64,000 bases of DNA from Nitrosopolaris sp035691865 (GCA_035691865.1 DASSIM010000067.1:1-64000), one strand, 5' to 3'. Positions 7,657 to 17,281 are shown, counted from the stretch's first letter. A program made the numbers and translations. Notes: a model not told the origin generated them from the letters alone.

Positions 7657-8295
7657 TTGGACAAAAAAACTCAGCTTAGTTTCATCCACCGCTTTATCCC
7701 TTCAAATAAAAGTGAAGCGAGAACCCCCACTGTCATTTTGTTTCATGGTACTGGCGGAAATGAAGAAGATCTCATCCCGGTAGGGCAACAAATAGCACCA
7801 GAAGCAGCTATACTTAGTCCTAGAGGTAAAGTCTTGGAGAACGGGATGTCTCGCTTCTTTAGACGGTTGGCTGAAGGAGTTTTTGATATGGATGACCTCA
7901 AATTTCGCACCCATGAACTTGCAGATTTTGTAGAAGAGGCATCGAAAGTGTATGGATTTTCGCATAACGTTATAGCAATAGGTTATTCGAATGGAGCAAA
8001 TATAGCAGCAAGTGTATTGCTACTTCGACCAGCTATCCTGACTTCCGCTATTTTGTTTCGTCCAATGCTGCCGCTTGTACCGGAGGTGTTGCCAGACCTT
8101 TCCACCCATCACATATTCATCTCTGCAGGATTGTATGATCCTATAGTGCCAGGCCAAGAAACTCGGAATCTTTTCAATTTACTGAAAAAGACGGGTGCAG
8201 CAGATATATCGATTAATTGGCAAAATAGTGGACACGAATTACATTTAGAAGAGATTAGGAAAGCCAGAGATTGGCTGTTTCATAAGCTGTGTTAA
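7657..8295 (+). CDS. MhqD-like phospholipase/carboxylesterase family hydrolase
   Basis: A 212-residue alpha/beta hydrolase. The oxyanion strand is LFHGTGGNEED, the nucleophile elbow GYSNGAN (Ser), the acid Asp in GLYDPIVPG and the His in NSGHELH. It follows the dioxygenase by 37 nt on the same strand. AAGGAG at 7637-7642 precedes it, and the start is probably TTG at 7657, although the spacing is long. MhqD-type esterases accompany ring-cleaving dioxygenases in bacterial quinone-resistance loci, and the true substrate is unknown. Confidence 0.85.
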   Translation: MDKKTQLSFIHRFIPSNKSEARTPTVILFHGTGGNEEDLIPVGQQIAPEAAILSPRGKVLENGMSRFFRRLAEGVFDMDDLKFRTHELADFVEEASKVYGFSHNVIAIGYSNGANIAASVLLLRPAILTSAILFRPMLPLVPEVLPDLSTHHIFISAGLYDPIVPGQETRNLFNLLKKTGAADISINWQNSGHELHLEEIRKARDWLFHKLC

Positions 8296-8864
8296 ATTTT
8301 AACTTGTATATTTCATAGCTTACCCCTATCTAGCAAACCTTCGAGGTAAAACTTTGCTTCTCGAAATTATAGAGTCTTGTTATTATCGTAATATGCATGT
8401 CTTGTGTTGTTTCTCAAAATGTTAGAACAGGTGTCTCTTGCGCATTACATTATGATCCATTATCATATTCCCTTTGTTTTCACGTTACTGCAATGTCATA
8501 GGGTGGAATTTCTTAGAATAACAATGATTGCAAATTAAGAAAAAACTAGAAAATAAAAAGTATGAACTAAAGCCTCTGGACCGGTTGTCACACTTTAGAG
8601 GCATCAAGTCCAAGCTTTAGCGGCATTGATCTTGATTGTCTGAAAGTTAATCAATTGTTCGATCAAGAGTTTTGACTTTTTCTTGTACCTGCCAGGTCAA
8701 CCGACACCCAGCAGGCTCCGGACAGTCTAGAAAAGAAGAACTGTAGATTGTTGAGCTGTTTGTGATATGTTGCGCTTGGTAAGTGTTTTTATCTTCGTGT
8801 TGTTCATAATTATATTGCTAGCAAGAACCGCTAGTGGGCTAGTTTGTGTGTGGTCGCGCTCGCT
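8296..8864. other. gene-poor spacer
   Basis: I see no recognisable gene on either strand. A 51-codon hydrophobic frame from ATG 8767 lacks family features. The stretch is AT-rich on the left and more mixed from about 8680. Confidence 0.5.
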
Positions 8865-9011
8865 ATGTGTATTCAAATTAGGTCGGTTGCAGTGCGGGCA
8901 CACACATTAGATAAAACAACGCCCGCATCTTCTGTCGCAGTTGCTGTAGTGGTCGTCGTGCAACTATCTGTATTTCTTGGTGCTGACAGTGCTCGCGCTC
9001 AGACTTGCTAA
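8865..9011 (+). pseudogene. signal-peptide-like remnant of a secreted protein
   Basis: A 48-codon ATG frame consisting of a short basic region, a hydrophobic core (SSVAVAVVVVVQLSVFLGA) and a cleavage-like site DSARAQT, then an immediate stop. Thaumarchaeal secreted proteins often have signal peptides ending in AxAQ. The absence of any mature domain suggests a truncated gene; chance is also possible. Confidence 0.3.
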
Positions 9012-9047
9012 CTTTAATAGGTAAAAGGTGGTTTAACACTTTGCAAC

Positions 9048-9860
9048 ATGAATAGTCATACTTTAATTATTGGAGATTCAGCCACCATGACTGAGATTGA
9101 TTCTGGATCGATTCATTTAGTCGTTACTTCTCCACCTTATTGGAATCTGAAAAAGTATGGACAAAAAAAGTTAAGCTCAAATCAGTCTTATGCGAAATAC
9201 ATGAATGAAATCCAACGCATTTTTAAAGAGGTAAAGAGAGTCATGGCGCCAGGCAGATTCGTTGCTATCAATGTTGGAACTGCAGTGTCAAATAACGGAA
9301 TGAAACCTATTAATGGTGACATCGTGAGATTGATGGTCGATCTCAATTTTACTTTTAAGAAAGAGATTATTTGGATTAAGCCAAAGGGTACCCAGGGTTT
9401 GTGGCAACGCGGCGTTACTAAATTCCTCAAGAATGAGCCATTCCCTTGTTTCTTCAGTTTGAATATAATGCACGAGTATATCCTAATATTTGAAAATGAA
9501 GGTCAAATGCAGGTATGTCTTAAGCCTGAACACAGACTACCAGAAGATTTCATTAAGAAAGTTTCATGGAGTGTCTGGGACATAGGAATATCATATACCA
9601 AAGGACATCCTGCACCATTTCCTGATGAACTACCATATAGATTGATAAAATTATACACTCTCCCAGAGGAGACGGTGCTTGATCCGTTTGGGGGTAGCGG
9701 GACAACTATGAAAGTAGCCAGAGACCTGAACCGAAATTCTATTGTTTATGAAATCAATCCAGGATATATTGAGCTGATTAAGCAGAATGTAAAATGGGAA
9801 GAAACGCTTGATCTAGACAGAACATATGAAATTAAGATCAGAAAACCTTTCACTAACTGA
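9048..9860 (+). CDS. DNA methyltransferase, beta-class order (TSPPY)
   Basis: 270 residues. The catalytic motif TSPPYW is at residues 27-32 and the AdoMet motif DPFGGSGTT at 212-220, so the motif order is IV then I (beta class). SPPY favours N4-cytosine methylation, though N6-adenine cannot be excluded. The full length looks intact, with the target-recognition part between the motifs. It overlaps the next methyltransferase by 35 nt. A pair acting on the two strands of an asymmetric site is a reasonable inference. No intact endonuclease adjoins. Confidence 0.9.
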   Translation: MNSHTLIIGDSATMTEIDSGSIHLVVTSPPYWNLKKYGQKKLSSNQSYAKYMNEIQRIFKEVKRVMAPGRFVAINVGTAVSNNGMKPINGDIVRLMVDLNFTFKKEIIWIKPKGTQGLWQRGVTKFLKNEPFPCFFSLNIMHEYILIFENEGQMQVCLKPEHRLPEDFIKKVSWSVWDIGISYTKGHPAPFPDELPYRLIKLYTLPEETVLDPFGGSGTTMKVARDLNRNSIVYEINPGYIELIKQNVKWEETLDLDRTYEIKIRKPFTN

Positions 9861-11010
9861 AGAAACAAAAATAAAGCAACTCTGTGCTTTAGATTGGGAA
9901 TTAATAAATGCTCATACCTTATACTACACACATGGATATCATCCATACTCAGCGAAATACATTCCTCAAATTCCTAATAGATTAATATCCTTCTTTAGTA
10001 AAAAGCATGATCTCATATTAGATAATTTTGTTGGGAGCGGAACGACCTTGGTCGAATCGAAAGTATTGGGGAGAAATGCAGTTGGTGTCGATATTAACCC
10101 ACTTGCATGTTTGATATCAAAGGTCAAAACAACAGCTATAAAAAAACCTACAATGAGAGAAATCTCGCATTTTTTGATATCTCTACGGAGCGAAATAATC
10201 CACCAACGTAGGAGTACCTGGCTCTCTAATCTTGAAGAGAAAAAACCAGTATTAGAGAACTCTGGTGGTGAGAAACTGCATCCTAATATACCAAAATGGT
10301 ATCACGAGAATGTTATCTACGAGCTACTAGCAATAAAAACCAAGATCAATGCAGTGGGAAATACTGAAGTTAGGGATTTTCTGCTTGTTGCATTCTCCTC
10401 ACTCTTACGAAGTGTTTCCAACACAACAACTGGGTTTGGAAATCTAATGATAAATAAAAATGCCCCTCCTAAAAATAGAATATTTGAGAAGTTTTCACTT
10501 GCGGTTGCCAGCATGCTTCAGAGCATGGCTGATTTCAATAGAGTGGCGACCAATTCTAAAGTAACAATAATTGAACACGATAGTAGGAAACTCGAATTCA
10601 TCAACGATGAATCAATAGATTTCATCTGCACCCATCCGCCATACATGGCAGCTGTTCCTTATGCAGAATATCAAAAACTGTCCCTTTGGTGGCTTGAATT
10701 TAGCCAGTACGATTTAGAAAGATCTTTAATAGGGGGAAGAAGAAGTCGGCCTGATACCCCCCAACGATTCCTTCGTGATATGGAGATGTCATTATTAGAA
10801 ATGAAAAGAGTATTACGGAAGAAGAAATATTGCTGTATCACCATTGGTAATCCTATATATGGTGGCAAAACCTGGAAGTTGAATGAATTTATAAGACAAA
10901 ATGCAATTCATATCGGCTTTACTCATTTAAAAGAAATTAGCCGTGGTAAATACCACTCCACAATGGGTAAAATGAAAGAAGAATTTGTTCTAATTTTTAG
11001 GAAGGAGTGA
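9826..11010 (+). CDS. DNA methyltransferase, motif I before motif IV (THPPY)
   Basis: 394 residues. YTHGYHPYSAKYIPQIP at the start, then the AdoMet motif DNFVGSGTT (66-74), VGVDINP, and catalytic THPPY (269-273). This is the opposite motif order from the upstream partner, so the two enzymes belong to different classes. The C-terminus (CCITIGNP, then FVLIFRKE) is typical of N-4/N-6 DNA methylases. Translation is coupled to the upstream gene by a 35-nt overlap, and the stop overlaps a GTG of a short ORF (GTGA at 11007-11010). Confidence 0.9.
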   Translation: MKLRSENLSLTEETKIKQLCALDWELINAHTLYYTHGYHPYSAKYIPQIPNRLISFFSKKHDLILDNFVGSGTTLVESKVLGRNAVGVDINPLACLISKVKTTAIKKPTMREISHFLISLRSEIIHQRRSTWLSNLEEKKPVLENSGGEKLHPNIPKWYHENVIYELLAIKTKINAVGNTEVRDFLLVAFSSLLRSVSNTTTGFGNLMINKNAPPKNRIFEKFSLAVASMLQSMADFNRVATNSKVTIIEHDSRKLEFINDESIDFICTHPPYMAAVPYAEYQKLSLWWLEFSQYDLERSLIGGRRSRPDTPQRFLRDMEMSLLEMKRVLRKKKYCCITIGNPIYGGKTWKLNEFIRQNAIHIGFTHLKEISRGKYHSTMGKMKEEFVLIFRKE

Positions 11011-11159
11011 AGAGGCCTTTAACTTCATCCAAGATCTTCTTCCAAAAAGAAGGTTTTGCAATATTTTCATGTACCAGGAAAGTGTCAGAATTTGCCGGAG
11101 CTGATCCTGAAAGCAGATTCTATTCGGCAAGTTTAATTTTTCCAAACACAGGACATTGA
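11007..11159 (+). pseudogene. short ORF coupled to methyltransferase (possible endonuclease stub)
   Basis: GTG at 11007 overlaps the methyltransferase stop in GTGA and directly follows GGAAGGA, the usual arrangement of a co-translated operon gene. The frame gives only 50 residues (begins KRPLTSSKIFFQKEGFAIFS) and stops at 11159. The position is where a cognate restriction enzyme would sit, so a truncated endonuclease gene is plausible but not shown by any motif. Confidence 0.35.
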
Positions 11160-11434
11160 CTTCACCCATTCAGCTATTCTGCTATGATGCTGGAACTATT
11201 AGCCTAGTGATATTGCTTACAAGAGTCGGCACTTCGACTCCGCCGTTTTCATTGGGACAAAAAGTACATGCCACCGTTATCCCGCATTTTTGCAGAGGAA
11301 TACATAGAAGGTTAGATCTTCTGATGGGCGATCCGCACTTGTATTATTCAATCATAAATTGTTTATTATAGCTCTTAATTCAGACAAATGTGACTAGCTG
11401 AGGGATAGATTAAGAGATAAAATACACTGCAATT

Positions 11435-11827
11435 ATGGTCCAAAATGCAGCTCAAGACAAAATATCTCCCCATGAAACGATAGAGGAGGTCAACAAGATA
11501 ATCCGTGATGAAATCAAGAAGGCGTTTGAGACAGTCCATATTCCAGCGGCTACAATGATGCCTACAAAACCTGAGAAAAAGCATATTTTACAAGAAAACG
11601 ATGTGTACAATGATCTCACCAAAGGTCTTGTAGAAGATGTTATTCGAGCACTAAAAAATAACAATACAGAGGAGGCTATTACACGTTTAACCTTAGCAGA
11701 TCAGCAGATAACGACGATTGCCGGGAATCAAACATCAAAATTATTTATAGAACGTGCCATTCGATCTATAAAAAATAGCAACATCAAGGAAGCGATCACT
11801 ACTCTCAAATTGGCGTACGGGATGTAA
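11435..11827 (+). CDS. helical protein with internal duplication, unknown
   Basis: 130 residues. Two C-terminal copies of a helical hairpin are visible: VEDVIRALKNNNTEEAITRL (about 72-91) and IERAIRSIKNSNIKEAITTL (about 107-126), each followed by a short amphipathic end. This is a TPR-like or similar helical repeat. The N-terminal half is charged and probably disordered in part. No signal or membrane segment. ATG start in an AT-rich context. Confidence 0.65.
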   Translation: MVQNAAQDKISPHETIEEVNKIIRDEIKKAFETVHIPAATMMPTKPEKKHILQENDVYNDLTKGLVEDVIRALKNNNTEEAITRLTLADQQITTIAGNQTSKLFIERAIRSIKNSNIKEAITTLKLAYGM

Positions 11828-12095
11828 CCACAATACTTCTCGATTCATTTATTAAGTCGATTTAGTTCATGACAGCTTAATTCATTATGAGAAATATATA
11901 TGATAACAATCCTCAATCAAATTAGACCGAAATTGGCAGAGCAAGTCATGAATTTTGTACTGGGACAATCCAGGGCGACATCCCCAACAATCTCCTTTTA
12001 TGGTCAGCGTAGGTATACTTAATCAACAGTTACCCAAGCTCTTTCTACCAGGTGATCTTGGTACCTTCTTTTAGCTGAATAAAGGTCCACAATGG

Positions 12096-12434
12096 CTAGG
12101 TTCCTACTTCTTTTAGTATTGAATTCAGGTCTGATTCGTTTAGACCCACGCTCATTTTAGCATCTCTTCTTGATATAATGTTACCTTTCTCAAATGCAAT
12201 AATAGTGGGAACAGCATTTATTGAGAATCTATCCCATAGTGGATTATCATCTTCATTCACTTTTGCTCCATACATCTTGTAATTAGCATTAGTGGATTTG
12301 GATTTCGCGGCAGCTGATTCAAAAAGAGGTTTGAACCTTTGACAAAAAGGGCACCAATCTGCGTAAAACATCACCAGGTCCTTTCCGCCTCCGGCGAACA
12401 ATTTATCGAATTGAGTGGGTTCAAGATGTTGCAT
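12096..12434 (-). CDS. thioredoxin-like protein (CPFC)
   Basis: 112 residues with a thioredoxin fold: active site YADWCPFCQRFKP near residue 26, cis-proline strand INAVPTIIAFEKG. The C-P-F-C site is unusual for the classical CGPC reductant and closer to glutaredoxin or disulfide-isomerase-like proteins. No signal peptide, so cytosolic. It has its own transcript, with spacers on both sides. Confidence 0.85.
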   Translation of the reverse strand: MQHLEPTQFDKLFAGGGKDLVMFYADWCPFCQRFKPLFESAAAKSKSTNANYKMYGAKVNEDDNPLWDRFSINAVPTIIAFEKGNIISRRDAKMSVGLNESDLNSILKEVGT

Positions 12435-12776
12435 AATATTGCTTAATATCCAGATGAATATATTAATTAACGCTGCGGAATCGTTTTCTGTTTATAGTCT
12501 TACTAATTCCAATCGGTATTCGGCATATAGGTAACCGCAGGAAAAGTGGTCGTTCGTAAAAGACAGTCTTAATTGAATTCAGCTAAGACACTTGTTTTAC
12601 TAAGATAGACTGTGATGATATGGAATACTTCATATTTTTTCGTTTTGACGGGCATATACACATTCCCATTCTAAGTGATGCAAACGACCTTTTGGTTGTT
12701 TCGCCACTACCGTACTGAAGTAATATTGGGGCTATCGTGAAGTACGAAATCGAGTAATAGTTAACATTTCAACCAA
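12435..12776. other. spacer with short decayed coding-like frame
   Basis: No intact gene. On the minus strand a GTG-led frame near 12700-12640 reads QPKGRLHHLEWECVYARQ and stops, which looks like a fragment of a larger protein but cannot be assigned. Confidence 0.35.
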
Positions 12777-12917
12777 ATGATGGGCGTAGATTTGAAGAAA
12801 AATAAATTGGTATATAGGAATCAATTGTTTTCTTGTACTATGAAGGGCAACAAGTCAGTCGAGAAGCAAGTGATAAAAATATCACGAGATCCCGACGCGA
12901 CTTATTTTGTTTTGTGA
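12777..12917 (+). CDS. possible small basic protein (46 aa)
   Basis: Tandem ATG codons at 12777 and 12780 open a 46-residue frame with a protein-like composition (VDLKKNKLVYRNQLFSCTMK ... KISRDPDATYFVL). No family recognised. Isolated between spacers, so moderate to low confidence. Confidence 0.35.
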   Translation: MMGVDLKKNKLVYRNQLFSCTMKGNKSVEKQVIKISRDPDATYFVL

Positions 12918-13395
12918 AATAGAGAAGCCGTATCAGAATTATGAGAATAGTTCATGCTAACGCAAAATAAAAGTTTCAGCCAGTTTTCGTTGGTAAATTA
13001 CTAATATCAGATTGATTTACGCTGCTTATCAATTATTCTTCTGATTAAAGAACCTGCATATTCTAATTCCAACCCCCATACACGTCTTCGATAGAAGATG
13101 AGCTGTGTCTTTTAAAATTCTTGGGTCGAACTACTTATAGACTCCATGCAGGTGACGTTATTTTTCCAACATGTATCGTTGTGGATACTTTGAAAGAGGA
13201 TGTTTTCGCTGCCGAAATTTTCGAGCTATAAGCAATCGTGCCGCAATTTTTCAGCTTCTTGACTTTGGAATATTATACTGCCTATGCTCCTCAATTATAC
13301 ACGGGACAGCACATTGGGAAGGTTCCTTCTTGTAATTGTCACCGAAAAATAATGCTTAAAATAGTCCCATATAACCATTATTATTCTGACACAAC
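12918..13395. other. spacer with startless coding-like stretch
   Basis: From about 13067 to the stop at 13229-13231 one plus-strand frame is open without ATG. It reads GRTTYRLHAGDVIFPTCIVV and ends in a Glu/Phe-rich tail, so it may be the 3' relic of a gene. A TTG at 13121 would give 36 residues. Nothing else seen. Confidence 0.3.
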
Positions 13396-13734
13396 ATGGA
13401 TAAATTGGGACTTTATTCTAATAAACCATCATTATCCTTCGAAATTCATCTGAATGGATTAGTGGAACAACTGAGGACTTCATTGCTTGAGCTAAGAAAG
13501 TTCGTAAAATCTCTTGGAAATAACGTCATAGAAGATATTAGACCTCACAGAATTGTCTACGCCAAGTCCCTCAACTTTAGAACATTCTTGGATATACAAC
13601 CAAAAAATGACTCTCTGATTATTTCTACAAGAACTGGAAGAAATGAGTCAGCTACAATTCTGACTGTTAAGACCATTCAAGAAGTGGAAGCTATAAAATC
13701 TCAAATCAAAAATGCATATCATACTATTCAATAA
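13396..13734 (+). CDS. DUF5655-like protein
   Basis: 112 residues. The part after residue 20 (LVEQLRTSLLELRKFVKSLG, then a strand with YAKSLNFRTFLDIQPKNDSL) resembles the DUF5655 module found at the ends of various nucleic-acid-related and transport-annotated proteins: a helix, basic residues, then beta strands. No catalytic motif is known. ATG start; alone in a gene-poor area. Confidence 0.55.
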   Translation: MDKLGLYSNKPSLSFEIHLNGLVEQLRTSLLELRKFVKSLGNNVIEDIRPHRIVYAKSLNFRTFLDIQPKNDSLIISTRTGRNESATILTVKTIQEVEAIKSQIKNAYHTIQ

Positions 13735-15055
13735 AACCAATAAGTGCTTAGGGGGGACAAATCAATAAAATCAATCTCACACAATATATCTACTACCGAT
13801 TAATCTTCAGTATATGAATAACTTGTTATATTCTTCCTCCGGAGTTGTATTACTACTATGATTAGTGCCAGTTAACTAGGATTTATTGTTTGCAATACGA
13901 ACAAAAAAATCATTATTAAACAAACAGCAGCAAGAAATCATCAAACGGAGATCATTGTCATAGAGTGGTTTACGTAAAATTTGATAAGCAGATGAAATAG
14001 TTTGGTCGACGTAGATTACTTCGGTTGTTCATTGTTGACGTTTATTTAGCAGATTCGCTGAAGAATTTTGCCCGTTATTGTTCATTAACGGTCTAGCCCA
14101 ACAACAATGATAACAACGTGACAGTTCGTCGTCAGGAGCCAGCAACACGTCGTCGCATGTTACTGGGACAACAGGCAGCTGTTCTACAAGTGGCCTTAGC
14201 GACTTGCAACCCCAACTCGCCACCGAACCGTCATCCTAAAGTACCAGAAAGGGCAAGCTCCACAAGTTCTTGTGCCTTTAGAACAACTTGCTCTAGCAGC
14301 ATTGCAGATTAAGCGGCCGTGCTCGGCAATCGTGGTGCTTTTTAGCTCCAGCCATAGCTGCCCTTACGGTAAGTCATTGTGCAGGGTCGTGAATCTCATA
14401 GACAGGTGCAACGTGTGGTGTGGGTAGGTTAGGCAGCTTTCAAGTTAGTAGTTCAGCCACCACTACCTGACCTGCGTTTAGTCAATCTGCGCCAGGTGCG
14501 TTTGATTGTCGATGAAGGAAGGTAGGTAAACCAGTCACACCTCCAACGACGACTTCGACCACGAACGGAGCTTAAACTGCCTGCAAACTAGAAAATAATT
14601 GATTGGGTGACTTTCTTTCTACTCATGAAACTCATTCAAAATCCTAAGTTGTAAAATGTAATAAAGGTGACGCTGACAAGGAAAGAAAAAGTTAGGCGCA
14701 GGGACCGTTGTGATATGCTCTGCGTAGAGGAACGTTGATTCTTTGCCGAGCTGCTAGCTAGAGCAACTTGACTGAACTGGATGATGAAGTAGCTCCAGGA
14801 GACGAAGGAAAATGAGAATCTGGTCCAGCATACGTTGTCTTCGATGAACTGCTTAAGCTTTTTTAATTTCTTCTAGCTCATGTGTCTAATCTTTGTCCCG
14901 TTTTTGTTTTTTTGCTGACATTCTCTTTGAACTACTATTATTATGACACTATGATCAGCGAGCAATAAATTGACGAAGTCATTCACTGAGCATGTGTATC
15001 CGTTCTATGTGAAGCAGAGACAAAATAATTCCAAGAGACTGCATATCATGTTTTA
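13735..15055. other. 1.3-kb gene-poor region with decayed coding sequence
   Basis: No intact gene. From about 14030 to 14590 the sequence is visibly richer in G/C than its flanks, with recurrent GTCGTC and CAGCA-type words and Ala/Gln/Val/Pro-rich translations in several frames, all interrupted. From 14921 down to 14636 on the minus strand, MSAKKQKRDKD, a stop, THELEEIKK, then a frame change into LKQFIEDN and about 65 more residues can be read. I take these as remains of dead genes. Confidence 0.4.
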
Positions 15056-15622
15056 CTAAGGACAGATTACATTCCCTGTAAAGATTCCTTTTTCACCGTT
15101 GTCAGCACTTAATTCTATAGTTACTCCTTGCCCACATTGCCCGCTAATCGTTGCAGGTGTATGTGGATTGCCTCTGCAGATGATATCTGAAATTTGTATT
15201 CCAGTTAGAGTGTATTGATCGGACCCAATATGCCCCGTTTGAAAAGATCCCCCCATGTTCTGCGATGCACCAGAACTCTGAACAGTTACAACTTCCCAAC
15301 TTCCGTGTAAGGGGACATTGCTCTTGAAAGCAACAAACGATATGCTTCCACCTGCAACTCTCATACCGTCCCAGCAGGCAATCGAACCGCTCCCGCTGCC
15401 TGAGACTCTTTGGTTATTATTAATTGGCAATCCATTGGAAGAAGATGATGAAATCTCATTGTTGATCAATAGTCCAAAATTCCACCGAAATAAGTCGGCA
15501 TCGGCATATGAATACCATGAAGACTCCATGAGAAGTCCACACAGGGCAATGACGGACACAAATCCGAGCTTGGGCGCAATCCGTTTATACATTCCGACTC
15601 TTTTTATTCTGCTTTTCCCCAT
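15056..15622 (-). CDS. secreted protein, unknown
   Basis: 188 residues. The true start is probably the second Met (MYKRIAPKLGFVSVIALCGL), which gives a signal peptide ending near SYADA. The mature part begins with Ser/Asn/Gly-rich linkers and continues as a probable beta-sandwich with four Cys (ACWD, IICRG, GQCGQG, NVICP). No family is recognised. An extracytoplasmic or surface location is inferred from the signal sequence. Confidence 0.65.
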   Translation of the reverse strand: MGKSRIKRVGMYKRIAPKLGFVSVIALCGLLMESSWYSYADADLFRWNFGLLINNEISSSSSNGLPINNNQRVSGSGSGSIACWDGMRVAGGSISFVAFKSNVPLHGSWEVVTVQSSGASQNMGGSFQTGHIGSDQYTLTGIQISDIICRGNPHTPATISGQCGQGVTIELSADNGEKGIFTGNVICP

Positions 15623-15838
15623 CAGTTATACATTATGTAGTTACCCACTAGTTTGACCTTGTATAGATATGTATTAGGATAATTTACATGCAGGAATTAA
15701 TGTAGTTATGATACACTGGTGATATCTGCTCATCATTGCAGTTCTTACACTTTGCAAGAGTAATAGGCTTGAACAGCCAATCATCACGAGGTCGATTCGC
15801 AGATTTGAGAGTAGAATCGAATTACTGCCACATCCTCG

Positions 15839-17281
15839 TCATAATGCGACTAGATCTCTCTTGGGAGGTGAGTCCGGATTTCCGAATTCATTCGAATATG
15901 CGGAGTACAATGTTATTTCTTGTCCATGTTTAATACTATAAGAACCGATAGATTTTATGATCTTTCTATACTCACCTCTCAATGGTATCAATTTCTCCGC
16001 TAATACGTCCGCTAATAATATGTGCCAATTGTTGCCCATTTCCATAACACGGCGAGCTAATATTATGCCGGGTCCCCAAAAGTTTTGATTATTCTTGATA
16101 TCATTCACCGCAAAAACTGGACCTGAACTCAAGCCTATCCTAACACCAATGAAATCATCTGGTGATTCTTTGCTTTTGTTATAGAGCCGAAGCTTTCGAT
16201 GGAGCTGTGTGCCAAGTTCTAATGGAAGTTGTGGATTTAAAAGAAATCCGATCACCATTCCGTCGCCTGTAGGCAAATGTATTTTCAAATCGTCTGATTT
16301 AAAAGCATCACATGATTTGATAATACCAAACAGGTTCTCGATTTTTTCTCGCTGTTTACTTACGGATAATGAGGGATTAGACAATCCAACAATGTCTATA
16401 TAGAAAAAATTTGCGTCAACGACCTCTGACGATATCCCAATCTCAGATATATTTAATCCGTAGACTCCTGCAAGCTTCTTGTATGTTTCCACATGATAAT
16501 CATGAAAGGGGAAGCCGGCATGCATTATAGGGACATCCAAAATAGGTTTTTGGCACAAATAACAATGCAACGACGCAGATCTATCAGCGAAAATCAAACT
16601 TCCATCATTGCTAATCGTAAAATCGATCCACGAAGGGTTATTATGTAGCCCTTTTATGGAAAGCATCCTAATATTTCTCGTCAGTACATTATCTCCTTGA
16701 AGCTTCATCTCAAGTACCCCGTCGAGTATGGAACTTAATGTTACATACTCGTTTGGAGATGGTGTTGTTAAGGTAAAGATGGCCTTTCCTTCAATTTTCT
16801 TTAAAAGGAAATAAAGTTGTGTCACGAAATTTATTACTGGGCCTTCTCCGAAAATTGCAAATAAATGTGTCAAGGAATCAATAATCAAGACAATTGTTCT
16901 GTGGGTGTCGTTATTGGTACTGACTGCATTAGAAGTATTTACACAATTTGTTGTTATTTTGCGGTTGATCATCATTTTATCTATAAAAGCATTGATCTTT
17001 CCTAATGCTATACCCAATTTCTCGCTCTCCTGTCCCTCGATTAAGTATGGGTTTATAAATACGGAATTTTCATGCAGATCAATTCTGCTGGCGAAAAGAT
17101 TTTTGTATTGATTTTCTGATAAAGTTGAGCTAAAATATATACAATGATCCCCCTTATCTAAACCGTCAATAAAGAATTGTCGACAGTACATCGTTTTACC
17201 CGACCCCACAGGACCTATTAGAAGTAACAGGCTGTTAGGAAGACTACCTTCTACCAAGTGTGAAACGCCAGGGATCTGCAT
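15839..17281 (-). CDS. KaiC-like RecA ATPase fused to class III nucleotidyl-cyclase-like domain
   Basis: 480 residues in three parts. Residues 1-230 are a KaiC-type RecA fold with Walker A GPVGSGKT (23-30) and Walker B VLIIDS (131-136). Residues 238-270 hold C240-x2-C243 plus H254, H260 and H263, a probable zinc knuckle. Residues 288-465 match the adenylate/guanylate cyclase catalytic domain: YIDIVGLS with metal Asp296, PTGDGMVIGF with Asp340, GVRIGLSSGPVF, and GPGIILARR. Both metal Asp and Arg411 are kept, but the Asn expected at position 407 is Ile. It may therefore be a weak, altered or sensory cyclase. The gene is monocistronic. A signalling role is inference. Confidence 0.8.
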   Translation of the reverse strand: MQIPGVSHLVEGSLPNSLLLLIGPVGSGKTMYCRQFFIDGLDKGDHCIYFSSTLSENQYKNLFASRIDLHENSVFINPYLIEGQESEKLGIALGKINAFIDKMMINRKITTNCVNTSNAVSTNNDTHRTIVLIIDSLTHLFAIFGEGPVINFVTQLYFLLKKIEGKAIFTLTTPSPNEYVTLSSILDGVLEMKLQGDNVLTRNIRMLSIKGLHNNPSWIDFTISNDGSLIFADRSASLHCYLCQKPILDVPIMHAGFPFHDYHVETYKKLAGVYGLNISEIGISSEVVDANFFYIDIVGLSNPSLSVSKQREKIENLFGIIKSCDAFKSDDLKIHLPTGDGMVIGFLLNPQLPLELGTQLHRKLRLYNKSKESPDDFIGVRIGLSSGPVFAVNDIKNNQNFWGPGIILARRVMEMGNNWHILLADVLAEKLIPLRGEYRKIIKSIGSYSIKHGQEITLYSAYSNEFGNPDSPPKRDLVAL

